Assembly (NCBI RefSeq): GCF_902706185.1
Contig: NZ_CACSJM010000032.1
Location: 1 to 44,725, forward strand
Source: Roseomonas sp. 18066
Lineage (GTDB): Bacteria; Pseudomonadota; Alphaproteobacteria; Acetobacterales; Acetobacteraceae
DNA: 44,725 nt
Reading direction: 5' to 3'
Under the pieces are notes generated by a model that saw nothing but the letters and a program-made list of their open reading frames with translations, was not told where the DNA came from and did not search any database. Both the position numbers and the translations under genes were made by a program. Of this stretch, positions 35,651 to 44,720 are shown piece after piece; the first letter of the stretch is position 1; every line of letters begins with the position of its first letter.

Positions 35651-37708
35651 ATGCCCGACCTGATGCCCGCCCCCGGCGCGGCGCGGGAGGCCGCCGACGC
35701 GCAGCGCGCGGCCACTGCCTCCACCTTGCCGGATGCCGGCCGGCTGCGGCTGATGGCCAATGCCATCCGCGCCCTCAGCATGGATGCCATCGAGCACGCC
35801 CAGTCCGGCCATCCGGGCCTGCCGCTGGGCATGGCCGATGTGGCGGCGACCCTGTTCGGCCGCTTCATCAAGGCCGATTCCCAGGCGCCGCACTGGCCCG
35901 ACCGCGACCGCTTCGTGCTGTCGGCCGGCCATGGCTCGATGCTGCTCTATGCGCTGCTGCATCTGATGGGCCATGCGGACATGTCCATCGAGGCGCTGAA
36001 GCGCTTCCGCAAGCTGGGCAGCCCGGCCGCCGGCCATCCTGAATACGGCCATGCCACCGGCATCGAGACCACCACCGGGCCGCTGGGCCAGGGCCTGGCC
36101 ACCGCCATCGGCATGGCCATGGCCGAGCGGATCCAGGCGGCGCGCTTCGGCGCGGCGCTGGCCGACCACCGCACCTGGGTGCTGGCCTCCGACGGCGACC
36201 TGATGGAGGGCGTCAGCCAGGAGGCGCTGACCCTGGCCGGGCGGCTCGGCCTCGGCCGGCTGATCGTGCTGTTCGACGACAACGACATTTCCATCGACGG
36301 CAAGATCTCGCTGGTCGATGCGACGGACCAGGTCGCGCGGTTCCAGGCCTCGGGCTGGCACACCATCCGCGTCGACGGGCATGACCCGGAGGCGATCTCG
36401 GATGCCATCGCCCAGGCCATCGCCGATCCGCGGCCCAGCCTGGTCGCCTGCCGCACCGTCATCGGCTATGGCGCGCCGGTGAAGCAGGGGACGCCGGCGG
36501 CGCATTCCTCGCCGTTGGGCACCAAGGAGGTCGAGGGCGTCCGCGCGCATCTCGGCTGGACCGCCGGGCCCTTCGAGATCCCGGCCGACGCCCGCGCCGC
36601 CTGGGACGCCGCCGCCGCGCGCGCGCGGGCGCCGCATCCTGGCTGGCAGAAGCGGCTGGAAGCCTCGGCGCAGCGCGCCGAGTTCGAGGCCTCGCTGGCC
36701 GCCGGCCGCCCGGCCGGGCTGGATGCCGCGATCCTGGCGATCAAGCAGCGCTTCGCCGAGCAGGCGCCGAAGCTGGCGACGCGCAAGGCCTCCGAGGCGG
36801 TGCTGGAAGCGCTGATGCCGGCGGTGCCGGAGCTGGTGACGGGCTCGGCCGACCTGACCTCGGCGAACTTCACCAAGATCGAGGGCTTCGGCCCGATTGC
36901 CGAGGGCGATTTCGCCGGCCGCTATGTCTATTGGGGCATCCGCGAGCATGCCATGGCGGCGGCGATGAACGGCATGGTGCTGCATGGCGGCATCATTCCC
37001 GCCAGCGGCACCTTCCTGGCGTTTTCCGATTATTGCCGGCCGGCGCTGCGGCTGGCCGCGCTGATGGGGGTCGGCGCCATCCATGTGATGACGCATGACA
37101 GCATCGGCCTCGGCGAGGACGGCCCGACGCACCAGCCGGTCGAGCATCTGGCGGCGCTGCGGGCGATCCCTAACCTTCTTCTGCTGCGGCCGGCCGATCC
37201 GATCGAGACCGCCGAATGCTGGCAGATCGCCATGGCCGAGCGCGAGCGCCCCAGCGTGCTGGCGCTGTGCCGCCAGGAGGTGCCGGCGCTGCGCCGCCAT
37301 GCGGAGGTGGAGAATCTGTCCTACCGCGGCGCCTATGAGATCGCGGCCGCCGATGGCGAGGCGGCGGCGACGCTGTTCGCCAGCGGTTCCGAGGTGAGCA
37401 TCGCGCTGGCCGCGCGCGACACGCTGCAGGCGGCCGGCGTGCCGGTGCGCGTGGTCTCGGTGCCGTGCTTCGAATTGTTCTTCGAGCAGGACGAGGCTTA
37501 CATCGAGGCGGTGATTGGCCGCGCCCCGGTGAAGGTGGCGGTGGAGGCGGCGATCCGCCAGGGCTGGGATGCGATCATCGGCCGGCGTGGCCGCTTCGTC
37601 GGCATGCATGGTTTCGGCGCCAGCGCCGCCCCTGCCGAATTGTACGAGCATTTCGGCATCACGGCAGACGCCGTGGCGGCCACCGTCCAGGCCGCTCTCA
37701 AAGAATAA
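35651..37708 (+). CDS. tkt: Transketolase
   Basis: A 685-residue thiamine-diphosphate enzyme moving two-carbon units between sugar phosphates in the pentose phosphate pathway. The cofactor region is [18 protein letters not shown], then [24 protein letters not shown] and [20 protein letters not shown] are hallmark segments (shortened here). The pyrimidine domain has [11 protein letters not shown] and [17 protein letters not shown]. The C-terminal domain ends in [18 protein letters not shown] lies 8 bases before the ATG at 35651; a frame extension upstream crosses the promoter and is rejected. The promoter resembles that of iolC, so the RpiR regulator may control it. Confidence 0.95.
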   Translation: MPDLMPAPGAAREAADAQRAATASTLPDAGRLRLMANAIRALSMDAIEHAQSGHPGLPLGMADVAATLFGRFIKADSQAPHWPDRDRFVLSAGHGSMLLYALLHLMGHADMSIEALKRFRKLGSPAAGHPEYGHATGIETTTGPLGQGLATAIGMAMAERIQAARFGAALADHRTWVLASDGDLMEGVSQEALTLAGRLGLGRLIVLFDDNDISIDGKISLVDATDQVARFQASGWHTIRVDGHDPEAISDAIAQAIADPRPSLVACRTVIGYGAPVKQGTPAAHSSPLGTKEVEGVRAHLGWTAGPFEIPADARAAWDAAAARARAPHPGWQKRLEASAQRAEFEASLAAGRPAGLDAAILAIKQRFAEQAPKLATRKASEAVLEALMPAVPELVTGSADLTSANFTKIEGFGPIAEGDFAGRYVYWGIREHAMAAAMNGMVLHGGIIPASGTFLAFSDYCRPALRLAALMGVGAIHVMTHDSIGLGEDGPTHQPVEHLAALRAIPNLLLLRPADPIETAECWQIAMAERERPSVLALCRQEVPALRRHAEVENLSYRGAYEIAAADGEAAATLFASGSEVSIALAARDTLQAAGVPVRVVSVPCFELFFEQDEAYIEAVIGRAPVKVAVEAAIRQGWDAIIGRRGRFVGMHGFGASAAPAELYEHFGITADAVAATVQAALKE

Positions 37709-37712
37709 AAAT

Positions 37713-37759
37713 AGAAGGGGGCCTGGGGGGATACCTCCCCCCAGCCTTACTTTTTGTCT
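37713..37759. repeat. G-rich hairpin element, copy 2
   Basis: CTGGGGGGA (37723-37731) pairs perfectly with TCCCCCCAG (37736-37744) across a 4-base loop. The flanks AGAAGGGGG (37713-37721) and ACTTTTTGTCT (37749-37759) match those of the element at 233-275 in the same orientation. It sits between the tkt stop and the ABC binding-protein gene, and TTTTT follows the stem by 6 bases, so it may terminate tkt transcription. Confidence 0.65.
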
Positions 37760-37779
37760 CGGGGAAGGAAAACGGAATC

Positions 37780-38883
37780 ATGGAAAGCAGCTTTATCCTG
37801 CCTCGTCGTCGCCTGTTGCAGGCGGCTGGCGGGGCGAGCCTGGCGACGCCGTTTCTCGGACGGCGCGCCAATGCGGCCCAGGTGGTCAATGTCCTGGGTG
37901 TTCCTGGCCTGCATGTGAAGCTGTGGCAGGAATGGTCCGCGATGATTCGCGAGGAGACCAAGGGCGAGGTCGAGGTGCGCTTCGACCCGCTGGGCTATGC
38001 GCCGGCCTTCGCCAAGATCAAGACCGAGGCGGAGAGCCGCAGCTTCAGCACCGACCTGTTCTATGGCGACAGCCCTTTCCCGGAGCGGCTGGCGCTGGAC
38101 GGGCTGCTGGAGCGGCTGCCCTATGACGACCTGCCGCTGGCGCAGGAGCTGGATGGCTTCGCGCGCGGCGAGTTCACCCTGGAGGTGTTCCGCACCAATT
38201 GGGGCGTCGCCGCCTTCAACACCAATTTCGTCCGCGCCAGCAGCTTCACCACGCCGCTGACCTGGGAGGTCTTCGCCGATCCGCGCTGGAAGAACCGGCT
38301 GAGCTGGTCCGACCCGCGCGGCTTCCCGGTCTGGATCCCGATCGTCGTCGAGCTCTATGGCGAGGATGGCTGGATCGACTACTGCCGCCGGATCGATGCC
38401 AATGTGAAGACCTACAATGCGCGCTGGATCGACAACCGGATCGGGCTGCAGCGGGGCGACGCCTGGATCACCTTCATGAACCTGGCGAATGTCTATATCA
38501 GCACGCAGATCGACAAGGCCTCGGTCAGCGGCTTCCCGATCACCCAGCCTGAGGTCGGCCTCGGCGTGCTGCCGGTCTCGATCGCGCTGCTGAAGTCGGC
38601 GCCGGCGCGGACGGGGGCGCTGAAGGTGCTGAACCTGATCAGCTCGGCGCGCTACGCCAAGGTGATGATGGATATCGGGCTGAACCCGAGCAACAACCCG
38701 GCCAACTACCCGCATCCGATGTCCGACAAGATCCTCGAGCTGAACAATGCCAGCAAGGTCGGGCTGAATTCCTGGGCGGACGTGCAGAAGCACACGATGA
38801 AGACCGACTGGGTCGCCTGGGCCGGCAAGATGGACCGCTACGTGCAGACCTGGGAGGCCGAGATCCTCCGCCGCCGCGGCTGA
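37780..38883 (+). CDS. ABC transporter periplasmic binding protein (SBP family 1/8), Tat leader
   Basis: A 367-residue solute-binding protein. The leader has a Tat-like LPRRRLLQAAGGA motif, a hydrophobic run and an ANAAQ cleavage site. The mature part begins VVNVLGVPGLHVKLWQEW. Segments DLFYGDSPFPERL, FRTNWGVAAFNTNFV, WSDPRGFPVWIPIV and GLGVLPVSIALLKSA are typical of the Fe3+/thiamine/polyamine/sugar-phosphate class. AAGGAAAACGG precedes the ATG. It heads a four-gene importer operon that ends just before the RpiR gene. The ligand is unknown; context suggests a sugar or inositol phosphate, which is inference only. Confidence 0.88.
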   Translation: MESSFILPRRRLLQAAGGASLATPFLGRRANAAQVVNVLGVPGLHVKLWQEWSAMIREETKGEVEVRFDPLGYAPAFAKIKTEAESRSFSTDLFYGDSPFPERLALDGLLERLPYDDLPLAQELDGFARGEFTLEVFRTNWGVAAFNTNFVRASSFTTPLTWEVFADPRWKNRLSWSDPRGFPVWIPIVVELYGEDGWIDYCRRIDANVKTYNARWIDNRIGLQRGDAWITFMNLANVYISTQIDKASVSGFPITQPEVGLGVLPVSIALLKSAPARTGALKVLNLISSARYAKVMMDIGLNPSNNPANYPHPMSDKILELNNASKVGLNSWADVQKHTMKTDWVAWAGKMDRYVQTWEAEILRRRG

Positions 38884-38899
38884 GCGGGGGGCGCGACCG

Positions 38900-39832
38900 A
38901 TGCCACCATCACAACCCCTGATCCGGCGCGAAACCTGGCTGGCCTGGCTGCTGGCCGCGCCCTTCACCCTGATGCTGCTGGGGCTGCTGGTCGCGCCCTT
39001 CCTGTCCATCGCGCTGAAAAGCTTCTCCGCCTCGACGAGCTTCGGCCTGCCCTTCCTGGGCGGGGCCGACGGCATCGCCGGGCTGCAGCCGACGACGGCG
39101 CATTACGTCGCCATCCTGACCGAGCCGCACAACCAGCGGGTCATCCTGGTGACGCTGGCGATCTCGGCGGTGGTGGCGACGCTGCTGACGCTGATCGGCA
39201 TCGGCACCGGCTACTACATGGCCCGCCGCCCGCGGCTGGCGCCGACCATCGCGGCCATCGTCACCTATCCGTCGCTGGCGCCGGCGGTGACCATCATCTT
39301 CGCCATCCTGTGGTTCATGGCGCCGACCGGGCCGGTCAACCACATCCTGTTCCAGCAGCTGGAGCTGATCGACGCGCCGCTGGAATTCAACGGCACCTTC
39401 ATGGCCATCGTGCTGGGCGACCTGGCGCTGTTCTCGACGCTGGCGGTGCGGATGATGGCCTCGCTGTTCGAGATGATCGAGCCGGCGCTGGAGGAGGCGT
39501 CCTCCTCGCTCGGCGCCACCTTCCGCGAGACTTTTCTGTCCGTCGTGCTGCCGCTGGCAGCACCGGGGCTCGCGGCGGTCTGGGTCTTCATCTTCATCCG
39601 CACCATGGTCGCCTATGTGGCGGCGCTGGTGCTGGGCGGCGGCGCCAAGGGCATCGTCGTGCTGCCGCTGGAAATCTTCAGCCGCATCCAGTCGCTCGGC
39701 ATCTCGGGCAGCATGGCGCAGATCTGCGCCTTCGCGGTGGTGCTGGCGGCGATCACGCTGCTGGGCCGCGCCGTCTACCTGGCCATCGTGCGCCGCGCCT
39801 TCCGCGACCGGCTGCAGGGGGAGATCCTGTGA
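38900..39832 (+). CDS. ABC transporter permease (first of pair)
   Basis: A 310-residue inner-membrane permease. The N-terminal helix is LAWLLAAPFTLMLLGLLVAP. A periplasmic stretch follows, then about five more helices. The EAA loop is LEEASSSLGATFRETFLSVVLP. It follows the binding protein by 16 bases, and its stop overlaps the GTG start of the second permease. It forms a heterodimer with that protein. Confidence 0.9.
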   Translation: MPPSQPLIRRETWLAWLLAAPFTLMLLGLLVAPFLSIALKSFSASTSFGLPFLGGADGIAGLQPTTAHYVAILTEPHNQRVILVTLAISAVVATLLTLIGIGTGYYMARRPRLAPTIAAIVTYPSLAPAVTIIFAILWFMAPTGPVNHILFQQLELIDAPLEFNGTFMAIVLGDLALFSTLAVRMMASLFEMIEPALEEASSSLGATFRETFLSVVLPLAAPGLAAVWVFIFIRTMVAYVAALVLGGGAKGIVVLPLEIFSRIQSLGISGSMAQICAFAVVLAAITLLGRAVYLAIVRRAFRDRLQGEIL

Positions 39833-40680
39833 CAAGCCTCGCTCCGTCCCTGGCGGACAGCCCGCGCGATCCGCGGCCGCCGCGCAGCCTGCTGCCGCCG
39901 TTCCGCTGGCTGTTCCCGGCGACCACCATCGGGCTGCTGCTGTTCATCCTGCTGCCGCCCATCACGCTGCTGTCGCTGTCGGTCAATGACCGCTTCGACC
40001 TGGTCTGGGGCATCTTCCCGGCCAATATCAGCTTCGAGCTGTACCGCGAATCCGGCCCGGCCATCCTGCGCTCGGTCGCCGACAGCATGCGCATCGCGCT
40101 GCCGACGGTGGTGGTCTGCTTCCTGGTCGGGCTGCCGGTGGCCTATGCGCTGGTGCGGCTGCGCTTCCCCGGCCGCGGCCTGCTGGCCGAGCTGGTGAAC
40201 CTGCCGCTGGTCTTCCCGCCGATCGTCCTCGCCTTCGGCCTGATGCAGATCTTCAAGCAGGGGCCGCTATCGGGCACCAGCCCCTGGGTCGCCATCGTGC
40301 TGGGCCATGCGGTGGTCTCGCTGCCCTTCATGATCCAGCCGATCATCGCCGCCCTGCAGCGGGTCGATGTCTCGGTCGAGGACGCGGCGCGCAGCCTGGG
40401 CGCGGGCCCGCTGCGGGCCTTCGTCACCACGGTGCTGCCGGTGATCATGCCCTCGGTGCTGACCGGCGTGGCCCTGGTCTTCGCCCGCTCGATCTCGGAT
40501 TTCGAGATCACCCTGCTGCTGACCACGCCGGAGATCAGCACCATGCCGATCGCCATCTACCAGGCCTTCGAGAGCGGCTCGACCCGCCTCGGCGCCGCCG
40601 TCGCCATGGCCACCAATGTCTTCGCCGTGGCGGTCATCGTCATTCTCGAAATCGCCGTCCGGAGGCTGCGCTGGTGGTAA
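39829..40680 (+). CDS. ABC transporter permease (second of pair)
   Basis: A 283-residue permease. The GTG start at 39829 overlaps the previous stop (GTGA), with GGGGGAG 5 bases upstream. The first helix is TIGLLLFILLPPITLLSLSV. The EAA loop is VEDAARSLGAGPLRAFVTTV, then LPVIMPSVLTG. An SDFEIT segment near the end is usual for this class. It overlaps the ATPase gene by 7 bases. Confidence 0.9.
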   Translation: MTSLAPSLADSPRDPRPPRSLLPPFRWLFPATTIGLLLFILLPPITLLSLSVNDRFDLVWGIFPANISFELYRESGPAILRSVADSMRIALPTVVVCFLVGLPVAYALVRLRFPGRGLLAELVNLPLVFPPIVLAFGLMQIFKQGPLSGTSPWVAIVLGHAVVSLPFMIQPIIAALQRVDVSVEDAARSLGAGPLRAFVTTVLPVIMPSVLTGVALVFARSISDFEITLLLTTPEISTMPIAIYQAFESGSTRLGAAVAMATNVFAVAVIVILEIAVRRLRWW

Positions 40681-41750
40681 CTGCATCCCCCCTTTCGATC
40701 CAGGGCGTCAGCAAGTCCTTCGGCGCCAACACGGTGCTGGAAGAGATCTCCCTCGATGTCCAGCCGGGGGAGTTCATGACCTTCCTCGGCCCGTCGGGCT
40801 GCGGCAAGACGACGCTGCTGCGCATGGTGGGCGGCTTCGGCGCCCCCGACCGCGGGAAAATCCTGCTGAACGGCCGCGACATCACCCACCTGCCACCGAA
40901 CCTGCGCGACTGCGGCTTCGTCTTCCAGTCCTATGCGCTGTTCCCGCATATGACGGTGCGGGCGAACATCGCCTATGGGCTGAAGCTGCGGAAGCTGCCG
41001 GCGGCGGAGATCCGCTCGCGGGTCGATGCGGTGCTGGAGATGGTCGGGCTCGACGCCTTCGCCGACCGGCATCCGAAGCAGCTCTCCGGCGGGCAGCAGC
41101 AGCGGGTGGCCATCGCGCGCGCCATCGCCATCCGCCCGGCGCTGCTGCTGATGGACGAGCCGCTGTCCAACCTGGACGCCAAGCTGCGCGAGCGCATCCG
41201 CTTCGAGCTGCGCGCGCTGCAGAAGCAGCTTGGCATCACCACCGTCTTCGTCACCCATGACCAGGAGGAGGCGATGGCCGTCTCCGACCGGATCGTGGTG
41301 ATGAACAAGGGGCATGTCGAGCAGATCGGCTCGCCCACCGAGATCTATGGCGCGCCGGCCTCGCTCTTCGTCGCCGATTTCGTCGGCGTCAACAACCTGC
41401 TGCCCGGCCGGCTGCAGGCGGGCGCCGATGGCCGCGCCGTGGTCCAGACCGCGGCCGGGCCGCTGCCGGCCCAGGCCGGGCGCGCCACGCCAGGCCAGGC
41501 AGTGCAGCTGGCGCTGCGGCCGGAGCTGATCCGGCTGAGGCCTTTCGGTGGCCTGCCGGGGGAGGGGCCGCAGCTCGATGGCACCATCCAGCTGGCGGCC
41601 TTCCTGGGGGCTGCCACCCGCTACGAGGTCAAGGTCGCCGGCGACCTGGTGCTGAAGGTCGCGGCCCCGGCCGGCGAGCCGGTCCTGCCGCTGGGCAGCC
41701 GGGTCACCTGCCACTGGCCGGCCGAATGCGGCCATGCCCTCCCGGCCTGA
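40674..41750 (+). CDS. ABC transporter ATPase (PotA/FbpC class)
   Basis: A 358-residue ATPase. Walker A is GPSGCGKTTLLRMVGG (from about residue 38), the Q-loop is FVFQSYALFPHM, the signature is LSGGQQQRVAIARA, Walker B is LLLMDEPLSNLD, and the switch His is in VTHDQEEAM. A C-terminal TOBE region follows. It starts at a GTG with GGAGG 8 bases upstream. It is last in the importer operon, 52 bases before the RpiR gene, with no terminator between, so the regulator may be co-transcribed. Confidence 0.93.
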   Translation: MVTASPLSIQGVSKSFGANTVLEEISLDVQPGEFMTFLGPSGCGKTTLLRMVGGFGAPDRGKILLNGRDITHLPPNLRDCGFVFQSYALFPHMTVRANIAYGLKLRKLPAAEIRSRVDAVLEMVGLDAFADRHPKQLSGGQQQRVAIARAIAIRPALLLMDEPLSNLDAKLRERIRFELRALQKQLGITTVFVTHDQEEAMAVSDRIVVMNKGHVEQIGSPTEIYGAPASLFVADFVGVNNLLPGRLQAGADGRAVVQTAAGPLPAQAGRATPGQAVQLALRPELIRLRPFGGLPGEGPQLDGTIQLAAFLGAATRYEVKVAGDLVLKVAAPAGEPVLPLGSRVTCHWPAECGHALPA

Positions 41751-41802
41751 CGCGGCCGGAAAACCGCGCCGGCCGGCGGCGAGAGCGGCTAGAAAGGGGG
41801 CC

Positions 41803-42651
41803 ATGACCGGAGACGCCCCCGATTCCGCCGCCCCGCCCGCGACGCTGACCGCGTTGCGGGCGCTGATCCTGCAAAGCCGCGAGGCGCTGCCGAAGCGGCT
41901 GTCGCAGGCGGCCGACTATGCGCTGTCGCATCCACAGGAATTCGCCTTCGCCACCATTGGCGCCATCGCGCAGCAGGCGGGGGTGCAGCCCTCGGCCCTG
42001 GTGCGCTTCGCCCAGAGCCTGGGCTATTCCGGCTTCAGCGAGCTGCAGGCGGTGTTCCGCGCGCATGCCCGCGACCGCTGGCCGGATTACCGCGAGCGGC
42101 TGGAGCATCTGCGCAGCGAGGAAGGCGGCGACGGCCCGGCGGCGCTGCTGCGCGGCTTCACCGGCGCGGCGATGCATTCGCTGGAACGGCTGTCGGAAAC
42201 CCTCGATGCCAGCGCGCTGGACCGCGCCACCGGGCTGCTGGCGGCAGCGCCCACCATCCACCTGCTGGGCAGCCGCCGCGCCTTCCCGGTCGCCGCCTAC
42301 CTCGCCTATGCGCTGCGCAAGCTGGAAATCCGCTGCCACCTGATCGACCAGGCCGGCGGGCTGGCGCCGGAGCAGGTGGCGCTGATGGCCCCGGGCGATG
42401 TGCTGCTCGCCGTCAGCTTCTCCCCCTATGCCCCGGCGACGCTGGAGCTGGTGGCGGCGGCCGCCGCGCGGGGGCATGGCGTGGTCGCCTTGACCGACAC
42501 GCCCTTCTCGCCGCTGGCGGCCTCGGCCAGCGCCTGGCTGGAGGTGGCCGAGGCCGACCATGCCGGCTTCCGCTCCCTGGCCGGCACCTTCGCGCTCGCC
42601 ATGACGCTGGCGGTGGGCACCGCCGAGGCACGGCACCGCGCGACAGCGTGA
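41803..42651 (+). CDS. RpiR-family transcriptional regulator with SIS domain (IolR-like)
   Basis: A 282-residue regulator. The N-terminal HTH_6 domain has KRLSQAADYALSHPQEFAF, then IGAIAQQAGVQPSALVRFAQ and LGYSGFSELQ. The C-terminal sugar-phosphate-binding SIS domain has IHLLGSRRAFPVA, DVLLAVSFSPYAP (the usual S-x-S type phosphate loop) and VVALTDTPFSPLA. AAAGGGGG precedes the ATG. It is directly upstream of iolC, and GGAA-N6-TTCC palindromes occur in the iolC and tkt promoters. In rhizobia an RpiR-type repressor of inositol genes, IolR, uses a GGAA-N6-TTCC motif. The iolR name is therefore likely but not proved. Confidence 0.92.
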   Translation: MTGDAPDSAAPPATLTALRALILQSREALPKRLSQAADYALSHPQEFAFATIGAIAQQAGVQPSALVRFAQSLGYSGFSELQAVFRAHARDRWPDYRERLEHLRSEEGGDGPAALLRGFTGAAMHSLERLSETLDASALDRATGLLAAAPTIHLLGSRRAFPVAAYLAYALRKLEIRCHLIDQAGGLAPEQVALMAPGDVLLAVSFSPYAPATLELVAAAAARGHGVVALTDTPFSPLAASASAWLEVAEADHAGFRSLAGTFALAMTLAVGTAEARHRATA

Positions 42652-42702
42652 ATGGAATTAAAATTCCATCCTTGACCGGATAAGGAAAAAAGAATTCCAT
42701 CC
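42652..42702 (+). promoter_or_regulatory. iolC promoter with RpiR/IolR-type operators
   Basis: The perfect palindrome ATGGAATT-AA-AATTCCAT (42652-42669) contains GGAA-N6-TTCC. AATTCCATCC is directly repeated at 42662-42671 and 42693-42702, 31 bases apart, about three helix turns. Between them lies TTGACC (42672-42677), with a 17-base spacer to TTCCAT (42695-42700). The second repeat therefore overlaps the presumed -10 box, a layout that suits repression. Confidence 0.65.
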
Positions 42703-42710
42703 GGCATCGA

Positions 42711-42731
42711 GGCCCGGCGCAGAACCGGGCC
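42711..42731 (+). promoter_or_regulatory. 5' leader hairpin of iolC
   Basis: GGCCCGG (42711-42717) pairs with CCGGGCC (42725-42731) across a 7-base loop, followed by GTTT. It would lie at the 5' end of the iolC message if the promoter at 42672-42700 is right. It ends 7 bases before the GGAGGGG ribosome site (42739-42745). It may stabilise the message or be a weak attenuator. Confidence 0.45.
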
Positions 42732-42756
42732 GTTTGTTGGAGGGGATATCGCCAGG

Positions 42757-44703
42757 ATGCCGGCAGCGACGCTGGATCTCATCACCATCGGCCGCGCCTC
42801 GGTCGACCTCTATGGCCAGCAGATCGGTGGCCGGCTCGAGGATATGGCGAGCTTCGCCAAGGCGGTCGGCGGTTGCCCGGCCAATATCGCCATCGGCGCG
42901 TCACGCCTTGGGCTGCGCGCCGGGCTGGTCACCCGCGTCGGCGACGAAGCCTTCGGCCGCTTCATCCGCGAGCAGGCGGCGCGCGAAGGCGTGGACACGC
43001 AGGGCATCCGCACCGACCCGCAGCGGCTGACCGCGCTGGCCGTGCTGGGCGTGCGCGATTCCGCGTCCTTCCCGCTGATTTTCTACCGCACCGACTGCGC
43101 CGATGCCGCGCTGGACGAAGCCGATATCGACCCGGCCTTCATCGCCTCGGCCGAATGCATCGTCGTCACCGGCACGCATTTCGCCCGCGCCAATACCGCC
43201 GCCGCCCAGCGCAAGGCGATGCGCATCGCCCGCGAGAACGGTCGCCGCGTCGCCTTCGACATCGACTACCGCCCGAACCTCTGGGGCGTCGCCGGGCATG
43301 ATGCGGGCGAGAGCCGCTATATCCGGGCCGATTCCGTCACCGAGAGCCTGGCGCCGCTGCTGCCCGATTGCGACCTGATCGTCGGCACCGAGGAAGAGCT
43401 GCATATCGCCGGCGGGTCCGAGGACACGCTGCAGGCGCTGAAGAATATCCGCGCCGTCAGCAAGGCCCTGCTGGTCTGCAAGCGCGGCCCGATGGGCTGC
43501 CTGGTCTTCCCGGACGCCATCCCGGCGCGGCTGGAGGACGGCATCGCCGGCCCCGGCTTCCCGGTCGAGGTCTATAATGTCCTCGGCGCCGGCGACGCTT
43601 TCATGGCCGGCTTCCTGCGCGGCTGGCTGCGTGGCGAGCCCCTGCAGCGCGCCTGCGCCTTCGCCAATGCCTGTGGCGCCATCGCCGTGTCGCGCCTGCT
43701 CTGCGCCCCGGAATACGCCACCTGGGAAGAGCTCGCTTTCTTCCTCGAGCGCGGCGTCACCACGCCGGCGCTGCGGCATGACGACGCGCTGTCGGCGCTG
43801 CATTGGTCGACCACGCGGCGGCCGCAGCCGGACACGCTGATGGCGCTGGCCATCGACCACCGGCCGCAGCTGGCCGCCATGGCCGCCGAGGCCGGCATCC
43901 CCGCCGCCGAGGCGCCGCAGAAGATCGGCGAATTCAAGCTGCTGGCGGTGCGCGCCGCGGCGCGGGTGGCCAAGGGGCGGCCGGGCTTCGGCATGCTGCT
44001 CGACGGCCGCTATGGGCGGGAGGCGCTGTTCGAGGCCTCGCGCCAGGGCCTCTGGATTGGCCGCCCGGTGGAGGAGCCCGGCTCCCGCCCGCTGGATTTC
44101 GAGGGCGGCGGCGACCTGGGGTCTTCCCTCGTCGAATGGCCGCTGGAGCACACGGTCAAGGCGCTGTGCTTCTGGCACCCGGCCGACCCGGCCGAGCTGC
44201 GCGCGAAGCAGGAACGCGAATTGCTCCGCGTCTTCGACGCCTGCCGCCGTTTGGGCCGCGAGCTGCTGATCGAAATCATCGCCGGGCCGCATGGTCCGCT
44301 GGACAGCGGCACCATCGCGGGGGTGCTGGCGCATCTCTACGGCCTCGGCCTCCGCCCCGACTGGTGGAAGCTGGAGCCGCAGGCCGATGCGCGCGCCTGG
44401 GCCGCCATCGACCGCGTCATTGCCGACAACGATCCGCATTGCCGCGGCATCGTCATGCTCGGGCTCGACGCGCCGCTGCCTGAGCTCGTCGCCGCCTTCG
44501 AGTCCAGCATCGCCGCCCCGCGGGTGCGCGGCTTCGCCGTCGGCCGCAGCATCTTCGCGGAGCCGGCGCGCGCCTGGCTGGCGGGCCGCATCGACGACGC
44601 CACCGCCGAGACGGTGATGGCCGAGCGCTTCGCCGCCCTGACCGAGGCCTGGGAAGCGCGCCGCGCCCCGGCCTCCACTTTGGCCCCCCCACTGGCCCGT
44701 TGA
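42757..44703 (+). CDS. iolC: Bifunctional 5-dehydro-2-deoxygluconokinase / DUF2090 (IolC-IolJ-like)
   Basis: A 648-residue fusion. Residues 1 to about 330 are a PfkB/ribokinase-type kinase: ITIGRASVDLYGQQIG at the start, AVGGCPANIAIGASRLG, and the catalytic Asp280 in VLGAGDAFMAGFLRG. It phosphorylates 5-dehydro-2-deoxy-D-gluconate in myo-inositol degradation. Residues from about 345 to the end are a DUF2090 domain (LMALAIDHRPQLAAMA, then GRYGREALFEAS, ELLIEIIAG), which in such fusions is assigned to the following aldolase step. GGAGGGG lies about 11 bases before the ATG. An RpiR regulator gene and operator region lie directly upstream, and an iol-type operon probably continues past the window. 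Confidence 0.94.
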   Translation: MPAATLDLITIGRASVDLYGQQIGGRLEDMASFAKAVGGCPANIAIGASRLGLRAGLVTRVGDEAFGRFIREQAAREGVDTQGIRTDPQRLTALAVLGVRDSASFPLIFYRTDCADAALDEADIDPAFIASAECIVVTGTHFARANTAAAQRKAMRIARENGRRVAFDIDYRPNLWGVAGHDAGESRYIRADSVTESLAPLLPDCDLIVGTEEELHIAGGSEDTLQALKNIRAVSKALLVCKRGPMGCLVFPDAIPARLEDGIAGPGFPVEVYNVLGAGDAFMAGFLRGWLRGEPLQRACAFANACGAIAVSRLLCAPEYATWEELAFFLERGVTTPALRHDDALSALHWSTTRRPQPDTLMALAIDHRPQLAAMAAEAGIPAAEAPQKIGEFKLLAVRAAARVAKGRPGFGMLLDGRYGREALFEASRQGLWIGRPVEEPGSRPLDFEGGGDLGSSLVEWPLEHTVKALCFWHPADPAELRAKQERELLRVFDACRRLGRELLIEIIAGPHGPLDSGTIAGVLAHLYGLGLRPDWWKLEPQADARAWAAIDRVIADNDPHCRGIVMLGLDAPLPELVAAFESSIAAPRVRGFAVGRSIFAEPARAWLAGRIDDATAETVMAERFAALTEAWEARRAPASTLAPPLAR

Positions 44704-44720
44704 TCCCGGGAGACCGCCCG

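Noticed and set aside
32887..35871. A minus-strand open frame of nearly 1000 codons opposite glgP
   Set aside because: Antisense shadow of glgP with low-complexity composition.
42683..42698. A second full GGAA-TTCC palindrome in the iolC promoter
   Set aside because: GGAA and TTCC here are separated by 7 bases, not 6, and the arms are otherwise asymmetric; I count it as a half-site repeat only.
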